Assembly (NCBI GenBank): GCA_009746045.1
Contig: RPFO01000213.1
Span: 7,619,694 to 7,683,693, forward strand
Direction: 5' to 3'
DNA from: Mesostigma viride
Lineage: Eukaryota; Streptophyta; Mesostigmatophyceae; Mesostigmatales; Mesostigmataceae
Length of the DNA: 64,000 bases
Made by a program: the position numbers and the translations under genes. Below the pieces are notes generated by a model. That model was not told the DNA's origin. It was given only the letters and a program-made list of their open reading frames with translations, and did not search any database. Each line of letters starts with the position of its first letter. Within the stretch, counting starts at the first letter, position 1. Of this stretch, positions 54,301 through 64,000 are shown piece after piece.

Positions 54301-57300
54301 CATGTCGCACCAACAGCGTGCATGAGGATGACACTTTGGTCATGTCGCACCAACAGCGTGCATGAGGATGACACTTTGGTCATGTCGCACCAACAGCGTG
54401 CATGAGGATGACACTTTGGCCATGTCGCACCAACAGCGTGCATGAGGATGACACGTTGGTCATGTCGCACCAACAGCGTGCATGAGGATGACACTTTGGT
54501 CATGTCGCACCAACAGCGTGCATGAGGATGACACTTTGGTCATGTCGCACCAACAGCGTGCATTAGGATGACACGTTGGTCGTGTTGCTGTGTTGGACGA
54601 AGGGCAGCAGAAAGGAGGAGCATGGGAAGGAGCCAATGGAGCCTGAGCAGTACGTGTGCGACAAGTTCCTCACGTTGCTCTGTGATACGTGGCGTGGACA
54701 GTGGTGGTGTATGCGAAGGAGCCAGGGGGTGCAGCAGAGCACGACAGGGAGCAGATATGGCAAGAGCGCCACACGGGATGCGCCCATGGCATCGGACCAT
54801 GACGACACAGTGACCAAGAGTCCCATCAGCATTAGCACGTAGGCGAGGCACCCCTGCTTCTCCTTCCTCCACACGTCTAGTCCTTCAGACGTCCAAGGTG
54901 TCCATTCTAACCATAAAAAAGCTCTATTCGTTCGAAGCACGAACAAGGGGCCTATTCCTGGTCTCTCGCTGCGCGGCACCCACCTGCGGCGACACGATCT
55001 GCACGTTGGGCGGGTTGTTGGCCACCTCAAAGGAGATGGAAAAGGCGTCCGCCGCGCGCAGGCCATCCGAGGCGTACACACGGAACTTGGCGTCCGACGA
55101 CGCGCGCAGGCGCTTCTTGTCAAAGGCCACGCAGACGCAGTTGAAGCCTGGGTCGCCCACGCAGGGGGCCGGCGACGGGTCCACGTACGACAGCAGAAGT
55201 ATCTCGCAGGAGCACCCGACGCCGCGTGTGGCAAAGTCGGGGCAGTACTGCACGCTGTAGGTGAGGGACTGGCCGTCGGGGTCACGCACCGCCCAGCAGA
55301 GGTCCACCTGCAGGGGGGAGCGAGAGAGAGGGCGTTATTGGAGGGCATGGCCATGGGGGAAGCGGGACGCGGGGCGAGAGAGGGGGACGGACGATGGGAG
55401 AAAGCGATGCAAATCGTGGCGATGGGGGAGACAGGCTTCATAAGCACAGATAAATTACAGTCTATTGACCAAGAATACACTGTTTTCGCTGTTTTCACTT
55501 TCTTGTAGTTACTACAAAAGAGATGAGAACAAAGCTTGTATTGAAAACCATCCTTGAGAGCTCCCGAACACGCATGTCGATGCCAGTCTTCATGGCACCG
55601 CCTACTTTGACCACCCACAAGAGCGGGAAGGGGTTGCCTTGCAAAGCCGTAGACCGTATATCATCATCGTTGGAAACCGCACAAGTGCCCCCCCTCTTCT
55701 CCAGCACCTGCCCCGACCTGCATCCACCCACCTCGCGCATGCCCCCCCCCCCATCCACCCACCTTGGGCGTGCTCGCGTCAAACACCGGCTTCTGGCCCC
55801 CCACCAGCGCCGGCTTGTACACCGGGTTGGTGGCCGCAAACTCGGGCGCGTGCGGGGAGAGCGTGAGCTTGAGGATGTTGCGCTGCTCCAGGTCAAAGTC
55901 CACCGAGATGGTGATCGCACCGGGGCCGCTCTGAGGGAGCCCCTGGCCCTGCGTCTGCTTGAGGACCGAGCCCATGGCAACCGTGAACTCTACCAGGGTG
56001 GTCCCGTTGGGGGGCCCGCCCGGCGTGGCGCCCCGCGTGCCCTGGAAGTCATTCAGGACGGGCGGGAAGGTGAGCTCAAAGCCCTCAAAGTCGATGAAGG
56101 GGTAGGTCTTGCCGTCGATCGTGGTGTTGCCGACACGGAGGCCGTCGGGCAGGTCGGAGATGGGGAATCCGTCAAAGGAAAGGAAGGTGAAGCCATCAAA
56201 CGAAAAGAATGTGAAGCCGTCAAAGCTGAATAAGGGGAACGCGTCAAAGGAGCCAAACGAGAAGCCTGCGGCACACGAGGAGGGGGGGGGGGGGAGAGGC
56301 CAGGACAAGCAAATAGTTAGCAGAGGGGCAAGGGATGTTTAGGTAGTGCTCTCAACTGCGTGCCACGTCACAGAAAGAAGCACTACAGGCTACCCGTGGA
56401 CCATGGCAGACCAGGCAAAAGAGAAAAGAAAGCCATGGAGTCGCCACCCACCATCAAACGAGCCGAACGAGAACGCGTCAAATGAGAAGGCCGGGAACCC
56501 GTCAAATGAGAAGAAGGGCCAGCCGTCCTGGCTGTTGGGAGAGAAGGGCAGCTGCTTGGCGCACAGCGGGTTGTTGGGGTCATTGCAGCCCAGCAGGTCG
56601 GCGATCATGTCCGCCGTCTGGTCCGACGTGCGGATATCCACCTTGGGGTTGGTGACGCCATCTTGCACGGTGAGGCTCAGGCCAGAGGGCGTGCCCGTGT
56701 TGGCCTTGGTCTCCGCATTGTCCTTGGCGCACACCTGGGGGGCAGGTGTACGGGCAGAGAAAGATCACAAACACGGGATTCAGTGCATTGTGAAGCGTGG
56801 TAGGTGCACATCTGGCGAGGGTAGATACGGGCATGCACAGATGGTCCATGTGGTCAAACGACGATGGCAGCAACTGATGGGATTCTGAGGGCAGCCATGC
56901 GTGGTGGGTGCTTGCTGTGCCTGGGGTCTGAGGGGCTGACAGGTCTTTGATACCTGAGATGCAGATGGGCCATACTGCATGAGAGACCGGTGAACGGCGC
57001 GCTGCTGACGGGACAACGCCATGACTGCCTAGCACGGCCCGAGTAAAGAACTGTGCGTGCAGACAAATGCCACAAAGGCACAGTGATGCAACCAATCCGC
57101 AACTTCAGGTCGTTGAAAACAACTTGATTTCTTCTACACTTCCACTCACCTCTCCCCGTCTACATACTTCCATCACCTCTTCTGCTTTTTCTGCCCTTGC
57201 TTCTCTTCTTGTCCTACTATGCTTGCCTTCCCTTCTCGTCCACCTGTGCTTGCCCTCCCTCTCCTTTCGCCATATATGCATCTCCCCACTTCCCTTTGTC

Positions 57301-60300
57301 CCCCACCTGCGTCCCCAATCTCTCTCTCTTTCTCTTCATACCTTTATCCTCTCTTCTCCTTATCCCCCACTTGCCTCCCCTACATCGCTCTCTCCTTTTC
57401 CACACTTGCCTCCTCTCTCCGCATCTTCCCCCTCTTATCCTCCTAGGCTTTTCCCTTGTCTCCTTTTCTCCCGCCCGCTTGTCAGCCCCTCTCACCTCGA
57501 GCAGTGGCCCCAGCGTGACAGTTAGCGACCCGCCCGTGAGCGAGATGGTGCCGCGGAAGAGCGACAGGTCGCGCGGCGTGTCGCTGCCCAGCTCCTGCGG
57601 GCCAAGCACCGCACGTTCGCTCAGCGTGGACGACATCTGCGCGCAAGGGCGGAGCGACGAGTGGGAAGCAGGGAGGGGGACAGGCATCCGTTGGTTACAT
57701 GAGCAGTGTGGACGATATCTGCATGGAAGGGAGAGTGATGCTTTTGGACGCACGAGCGCTAGTGTGGACAACATCTGCGCGGCAGAGGGGGACGTAAACA
57801 AGGGGATGAGCGGGGGGGAAGCAAATGAGGGACAAGCAGGGGGGAGAGCCCTTGGATTGTTAGACAAGCAGATGGATGCCATTTGCACGGACGGGAAAGC
57901 AAGCGGGGGAGAGGCCATGGGATCATTAGCTAGGTAGCTGGGGAGAGCGAAGCCTGCTACAGCCCAACAACGCGCAACCGATGCCAGGTATTTATAAAAC
58001 AGAGCAGTGCGCAGGCTCACCCTCGTGTATGTGTTCTTGTCCATGAAGCGCCCCTGGCAGCCAAACATGGTCGCCTGCTGGCAGTAGCTCAGCAGGCTGA
58101 ACACGGCGCGCGGCGAGACGTGCACCAGGTACGAGGGGCCACCGGCGCCCACCAGCTGAGGGTCCACCCCCCAAATTTCGGTCAGGTGGGAGCCCATCGG
58201 CCCGAGTGTGGGCCGCAGCGACAGCGGGTCACCCTCCACCAGGTAGTTGTTGTAGGGGAAGGCGGGCCCCTCGTTGTCCACGTTGGAGCAGGAGGTCTTG
58301 GTCTTGCCGTCTGCGGGGTCGACAAAGGCCGTGTGGTCGATGCCCAGGCAGTGGGCGAACTCGTGGATGCCGCGGTTGCGGTCGTAGCTGAGGCGAGACC
58401 GTCATCATGACAGGGGTGTCAGGGATCGCACAGGGATGTCATCATCATGCCAGGGACACGGTCATGGTTGCGGCGAGAAGGGCCATGGATCATCAAAGGT
58501 GGTCAGCTGCTGCCCACAAGTGCTAGATCACCAACAAGTGTTTCTGGACTAACTGTATATGTGTGGAAGACAGGGCATAAACCTTTCCACAATGGGTTCG
58601 AGTTGCCTCCAAGATGAGCGAAACGTTGAAGGACATGAGAACAAGGGCACACACTGGCGAGGCCTGATGTTAGAAAAGAATAAGGCGTTCGAGGCTCCAG
58701 CTCGAGCATAATTACCCAGTGGCCATGTCATACATAGCATGGGCGCTCAACATGCATGCCAGTGGAAGCGATAGAAAAATACTGGGGAGAGGAGCAGACA
58801 AAACAGACAGGCAGTCAAAGCAGATAGACAAGACATTGCAGATAGTCAAAACAGAGCAGTAAAAACAGATAGGCAGCCAAACAGGCAGAGGCAAAAGGAC
58901 TTAAGAAGTCGTGCATACCCGCAGGACATGGTGGCCTCCGCGCGCCCAACGTAGTAGCTGGCGTGCCCCGGCACGGCCGGGCGTGGCATTGCGCAGTAGG
59001 GAACAAGGACGCCGAAGGCAACGATGCAAGCAGAATGATGTCAAGGCGCTGATGCTCGGCATCATGACCAATCAGATGCTCTCCAGCTGGCACCTTACAC
59101 CTATATGAAACAGAATGCATAACCGGGCAGGGCCCGTGAGGATGCATCGGCTCTTTGCAACCTGTGGGGCGTGAGGGAGGAGAGGGTGTCATGCATGGAA
59201 GGCAGAGGAGAGGATCACGCAAACCACAGGCTCCACGGCTAGACGGAGTCGATTGGGACAGACGAGGTCAGCATGGTTATTCATTGAATGGGCAAATCAA
59301 GGGGAGTGCTGGAGGAATACATACCGAAGACGAGTACAAGACCTACCCCAGGAGTCCTTCATGTTCCCCACCGTAGCAACCACAGAAGGTTACCCGGACA
59401 CAGTAGCTACAGTACAGGCATGGTGCTTGCTTGTAGAGGGCTGGAGTAGCGAGAAACCAAGAACTCTGCAGTGGTGCATCCTGAGCGCAAGGCCACCCAC
59501 CCGCTCGCCCATACCCGCCCAACGGGAAGCCCAACGCACTGCCAGCGACCAACACGCCACGGACCCGGCCCAAAGGTTCCCACTGCTAGTCCGCAAACAG
59601 CCCTTCTCCAAAGAACCACCCACACAGCCTCAGCCGTTCTCCAAAGAACCACCCACACAGCCTCAGCCCTTCTCCAAAGGACCACCCACACAGCCTCAGC
59701 CCTTCTCCAAAGGACCACCCACACAGCCTCAGCCCTTCTCCAAAGAACCACCCACACAGCCTCAGCCCTTCTCCAAAGGACCACCCACACAGCCTCAGCC
59801 GTTCTCCAAAGAACCACCCACACAGCCTCAGCCCTTCTCCAAAGGACCACCCACACAGCCTCAGCCCTTCTCCAAAGGACCACCCACACAGCCTCAGCCC
59901 TTCTCCAAAGAACCACCCGCACAGCCTCAGCCCTTCTCCAAAGGACCACCCACACAGCCTCAGCCCTTCTCCAAAGGACCACCCACACAGCCTCAGCCCT
60001 TCTCCAAAGGACCACCCGCACAGCCTCAGCCCTTCTCCAAAGGACCACCCGCACAGCCTCAGCCCTTCTCCAAAGAACCACCCACACAGCCTCAGCCCTT
60101 CTCCAAAGGACCACCCGCACAGCCTCAGCCCTTCTCCAAAGAACCACCCGCACAGCTCCAAAGGAGCACCCAAGGTATTCCAGCACCAGGCCTAGCATAA
60201 AACGGTCACGTGTGCTAATGGCTGCCCAGCGACACTGTGCAAGGGCTGGCATCACAGTGGGTCCAGCACTTACGCGGCGGTCTCTCCGTTGGAGTCGGCA

Positions 60301-63300
60301 AGCCCCCCGCCGATGCCCTTGAGCACGCCGATGTACCAGCAGCGCAGCTGCGCCAAAGTACCCGGGGGAGGGAGACGTCACGGTGATATTGGGAGAGAGG
60401 TTAGCATCGGGGATGAGGAGGCCATGGCAGAGCACATGATGCACCAGCAGCACAGCTGAGCAGGGTACACGCGGCGTAGGGGGTGGCAGTAGCAATGGGA
60501 GGTGTAAGTGAGAAATGGAAGTGGGTTTAGCAGGGGTGGGTGAGGCAAAGCGGCAGCACGGGGGGGGAGCCGGGTGCTTAGGAAGAAAACGGGCGAATAT
60601 GACAAAACAAAGTATACACGTTGACCCCGTGTCAGACCACGCAGGAAATGATCACCATCCGCCAGGAAGGGGCTGAGGATGAAGATCGACTCGGTGTTAT
60701 CCAGAAGCACGTGGAATGCAGAATAACCCTTCCAAAACCTGCTACCTTGTAACCTTGGCACACCAGTATCAGCACCAGCCCGGGATTTCACAGAGAGTGC
60801 AGGGTATGAACAGTGTAGGATCAAAGTGCCGGCCATCGACACCGTACAGCACTTACGCTGTGCTAGCTCTGTCTGGCTATTGTTTGTAACTTGCTGCTGC
60901 TCCATCTAATCCGCCTTAGCTGCATGAACAGGTCCCCCCCCCCCACACCCACCTCCAAGCATCATGAACTCATCCCTCTCCACACATACTCAACATGGGG
61001 CCCTTGTCCACGGATGCAAGACCCCCCCTAGGGACCACACATCAGTAACACTCCCACCCTGGCCCACGCACCCCCTGGTAGGTGACGCGTGTCTTCCGCG
61101 CGGCCAGGTCATCCAGCACGCGCGCCGCGTCCAGCGCGTTGTTCACGATGCGAAGGGGTGGCCGCGACTCGTATACGAAGTCAAACTGGACAAACTCGGC
61201 GGGGAAGTCGGACGGGGTGGGCAGCATGGAGCGGAAGCGGCGATACTGCTCGCGGAGGACCTGGGGGGAACCAGTACCAGAAGAACCCGGAGGTGGTGGT
61301 GGGGTGTGGGCACATGTCAGTAGATGCTCGCGAAGGGCCTGGGGGTATGACGCACAGAAGAAGGATGCAAGCATCCGTGGGGGGCAGATGCCAGCAGGTG
61401 CTTGCGCAACACCTGGGCAAAGTGGCTGCAAGGATCCAGGAAGCGACATCTGGGAAACCAATGCGGGTGCGCAGAAAGTCAGGTAAAAAAAAAAGGTGTG
61501 CCACCCCACATTAGAGCGCTGAGATGGAGGATTTGCGGTGAGATGGAGGATTGGAGCAGCCCAGATGTCCAATGCCACATTCAAAAGGGAAGAAAGGTCA
61601 AGAGGGCACATCACAGAACGCTGCGGCTGGGGTGCTGAAACATTGGCGATGTTTCACACTTGGGCAAAACCTACTGATTCTCGCATCCCGCCCATGTCGC
61701 GTGAGCAGAGGCACTGCCTGGTGCTCAGCGGGCCATAGCCTATGGCACTAGGGTGATTACGTGGCTCAGCGATGTCTGCATTAAATCCACGCATCGAGTC
61801 GCTCACGGCCCACCACCCGTTACTCTGTGGGATAGATGCGTCTCCGTGTGCAAGCGTACCTGGTCGCTCACGGCCTTGATCTCGTTGTTCTCGCGGTACA
61901 AGACCTTCACAAAGCGCAGGCACGGCTGCGGGGGCGTGGTTTGCATGGGGATTGGGGGGCATGAAGGGGCATGGGGATGCGCGTGTGTGTGGGGGGTGAT
62001 GGGTTGAGGATGCAGCCATGGGGGCAGCGAAGGAGATGAGGGATGGAAGTCATAAAGTCGAGGGGGAGGGAGCAGCCACCATAGGAGCCAGCCAAGGATA
62101 ACGAGGCAGAGTGCAACCAGAGAACTCGCCGTCGTGACCGCGAGCAGGTTTAGGAGAAGAGCTGTAACATGCTCTGCAGCAAAGAGGCACGAAAGCAAGG
62201 GCATGATGAGCAAAAGTATGCATGCCTATCGATGGCTGGTTGCGACGCGCATACGATGCGGTGGTCGCATTAACCAACAGCCGATGGCCAGACTGTGGCT
62301 AGGTAGGTGGCATGAGCAGGGTGTACCTTTCATAATGTATAAATGGGCAGCGGTATTGAGGGCACAGTCTCAAGATAACAAACAGGAAACCTAATTATTA
62401 AAAGCATCACGGGCGGGTTTAGTTTTAAGAAGGATTATACGTGGGGGGGTTCAGTGCGTACTGCACCTACCGGGTTCTTGACGACAAAGTTGACGGAGAT
62501 GCAGCAGTCGCCGTTGCCGTCCTGCAGGTTGCATAACAAAAGCAAGCATGATACCATGGCAGGCAATCAGTGTCGTGTACAATAGGCACACTGCACTGGC
62601 ACTTTATTAAGATGGGAGATTAAGATGCAGAGAAAAGGGAGAATAAGGCATGCCCCATAGGCAATTGCTGTCTCGCCACACTGCGTATCTCGGGACAAGC
62701 AACACGAGACGCCGGGCAGATGCTCACTTGCCACACAGCGCTTCTTGAGGAAAGCAGCGCAAGACCCACAAACTGCACGGCCGACAGCCGCCAAGGCGTG
62801 GTAGCCCCAGTCCTGCCCGGGCCAGATACATACGGAGGTCTCCATCGGTTTAGAGAGAGCGTGCCCACGCAGTTGAGGCTCAGGCAGCAAAGACTAGCCG
62901 TATCTTCCCTTGTTGAGGTTTCCATCTGTTGCGAAGAGAGCATGGCGCCGCGGCGGTGGCTTACCTGCTCATGGCAGACAAAGGTGGGCCGATCGGAGGT
63001 GGTCGGCACGAAGCAGAACGTGGCGGGCCCCTCCGCGGTCCAGGAGATGGGCAGGTAGAAGTTGAAGGACGCGCGCACGTCGCCGCGTCGCTCCGCAATG
63101 CCCGTGGTCACCTCGATGGTCCTGCACGCGCCAAGCAGTGTCAATATCGTGCCACCAATCATTGAGATCGGCATAATCCGTGCCAATCAGGCGTAACTAT
63201 CATCCATCAGCATAATTATCGTCCATCGGCGTAATTGTTGTAAATCAGCACTTATGGACGTCCTTGCTTGTCCTGCGCGCATCCTTTATCCTGTTTCCGA

Positions 63301-64000
63301 TTGTCATTGCAGCCAATTATGCGTTACCCGGGAGGTCCGTGATGATGCGGGAGTGCAGCCAACCAGCATACCTGCTTTTTAAATGATGGGCATCATTGAT
63401 TGACGCCGATGGCGCACGCACCCGCCAATTCGTGTTCATCAGAGACGATACCAACCTCATCAACGACATACCACGGCTCCCATTGTCATCTCTGGCTACC
63501 ATCGTTGCAGCACTTGCTCCTGTCACGTGGCATAGCAGGCAAAGAGAACGCATGTTTACTGATCTGGGCATCTCCTCTACCCAGATCTGTGCAGGTCGCC
63601 ACAGTCAGTACGCGACCATGTGTACTTTTATCATAGGCCACGCCCGGTTCTATCTGCATACTGGGCGAGATCTGGCTGCACCCCCCGTGTCCATTGGACA
63701 CAGCGACAACAACTGTATTGCATGCACAAAGGGTTTAAGTTGCATCGAATGACACGGGTGCAGAACATTTTGCAGGCACGCACCCCTGCAGGCTGGTCTT
63801 ATTGAGCGGGCTGTCCATGAGCGGCATGCCAAACTTGGTCCCCTCCAGCCGGCCGTCGACCAGCACGGTGGAGTTGCGCGTGTCGCCGTCTGGCAGCTGC
63901 ACAAACACGCGCACGACACCGGCCTTGCCCGCGACCAGCTCGATGCTGTGGCTCCAGTCCTGCACCACCTGGTTCACCTCCAGCGCGACCACCTCGGGGA
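42800..64000 (-). CDS. Secreted metzincin-like metalloprotease, HYR-like modules, root-cap-like C-terminus (5' partial)
   Basis: Exons: 64000-63784, 63121-62965, 62521-62471, 61925-61860, 61260-61072, 60347-60274, 58957-58919, 58387-58021, 57636-57496, 56734-56452, 56265-55763, 55307-54984, 53869-53655, 52671-52497, 51558-51366, 50358-50219, 49435-49184, 47661-47587, 46649-46601, 45886-45821, 45170-44803, 44071-43958, 43488-43399, 43048-42800. They encode 1464 residues plus stop in one continuous frame. Domains: beta-rich N-terminus ([19 protein letters not shown]); zinc site [11 protein letters not shown] near residue 272 with a possible Met-turn GPMGSH; Phe-rich FSFDGF repeats (about 505-545); Ig-like module (about 695-800); HYR-like modules ([25 protein letters not shown]); C-terminal root-cap-like domain ([32 protein letters not shown]). 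Likely extracellular; substrate unknown. The donor of exon 51558-51366 is abnormal. Confidence 0.85.
48162..48543. repeat. 30-bp minisatellite in a metalloprotease intron
   Basis: About 12 copies of 'agagcagagcacaaagagta' plus 'gagtacacaa', in intron 49183-47662. The frames it opens on both strands (Leu/Cys/Tyr-rich or Lys/Ser-rich) are artefacts. Confidence 0.95.
50505..50745. repeat. 12-bp minisatellite in a metalloprotease intron
   Basis: About 20 copies of 'ggccaaggggca' with 'gacaacgggg' variants, in intron 51365-50359. Confidence 0.9.
51255..51366. repeat. Paired poly-C tracts at an exon edge
   Basis: There are 21 C at 51255-51275 and 31 C at 51336-51366. The second run touches the end of exon 51558-51366 on the minus strand, so the exon is followed directly by G-runs. 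Confidence 0.9.
52835..52980. repeat. (GT)n then (GGGT)n microsatellite
   Basis: GT-rich run to about 52914, then about 14 GGGT units (52925-52980), in intron 53654-52672. Confidence 0.95.
53008..53240. repeat. Hairpin plus tandem CCAACTTAAGGCGTGAA repeats
   Basis: 53008-53029 and 53048-53069 form a 22-bp inverted repeat with one mismatch around an 18-nt loop. The same word recurs directly at about 53155, 53185 and 53216, 30-31 bp apart. All lie in metalloprotease intron 53654-52672. Confidence 0.85.
54146..54588. repeat. 40-bp minisatellite in a metalloprotease intron
   Basis: About 11 highly uniform copies of a 40-bp unit beginning 'catgtcgcaccaacagcgtg' and ending 'acactttggt', in intron 54983-53870. 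Variants read acgttgg for actttgg. Confidence 0.97.
57125..57495. repeat. Pyrimidine-rich tract upstream in a metalloprotease intron
   Basis: About 370 bp of plus-strand C/T-rich sequence with loose 'ctcctctt'-type words in intron 57495-56735, i.e. purine-rich in the transcript. Confidence 0.7.
59599..60160. repeat. 33-bp minisatellite in a metalloprotease intron
   Basis: About 17 copies of a 33-bp unit reading 'ttctccaaaggaccaccca' then 'cacagcctcagcc', with AA/GG and A/G variants. Being 11 codons long, it keeps a Pro/Gln-rich frame ([11 protein letters not shown]) open on the plus strand and others on both strands. It lies in intron 60273-58958. Confidence 0.97.

Noticed and set aside
54563-55618. 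351-codon minus-strand ORF
   Set aside because: It overlaps the real exon 55307-54984 in a different frame. The exon frame continues across splice sites with domain-like content; the long ORF does not.
59253-60495. Proline-rich ORFs of 283-362 codons, extensin-like at first sight
   Set aside because: The open frame follows from the 33-bp repeat unit. It lies antisense in a metalloprotease intron, with no start context, signal peptide or flanking coding sequence.

Overview
This is a eukaryotic nuclear window of a green-alga type. The signs are many GT-AG introns, GC-rich exons set in long repeat-laden introns, L1-type LINE, Copia-type and hAT-like transposon remnants, and a secreted protein whose C-terminus resembles the plant root-cap family. 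I could not identify the species. There is no operon, CRISPR array or rRNA. One degenerate tRNA-like sequence was seen.

Three split protein-coding genes were reassembled by following reading frame across splice sites. (1) A minus-strand GH31 glycosidase of the MYORG type spans 22631 to 2893, with 11 exons and 685 residues, and the frame closes exactly. (2) A plus-strand DNAJC21-type J-protein spans 23285 to 34145, with 10 exons and 964 residues. It is divergent from the GH31 gene across a 653-bp shared upstream region. (3) A very large minus-strand secreted metzincin-like metalloprotease runs from beyond the right edge to 42800, with at least 24 exons and 1464 residues in the window. It carries an HExxHxxGxxH zinc site, Phe-rich repeats, HYR-like beta-sandwich modules and a C-terminal root-cap-like domain. 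No functional link between the three is evident.

Layout: 1-1095 holds a 184-bp satellite and 1285-2368 holds LINE tails. The GH31 gene follows at 2893-22631. One of its introns (18162-9584) contains a Russian-doll nest: a retroelement-like unit with 476-bp direct repeats (10122-17693), whose gag-like ORF is split by a hAT-like element with an 8-bp target duplication (11791-14570). That element is in turn split by a palindromic, head-to-head Copia-type element with a 5-bp target duplication (11852-13835). The DNAJC21-like gene follows, with large microsatellites in its introns. A LINE graveyard occupies 34380-41760: two opposed LINE fragments, then a degenerate LINE with ORF1, APE-type endonuclease and reverse transcriptase. 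The metalloprotease gene fills 42800-64000, and many of its introns carry a private minisatellite.

Most long uninterrupted ORFs here are artefacts of tandem repeats whose unit length is a multiple of three. The real exons are short and sit between them. Exon positions are from reading frame, splice consensus and remembered family patterns only; no transcript or database search was available.
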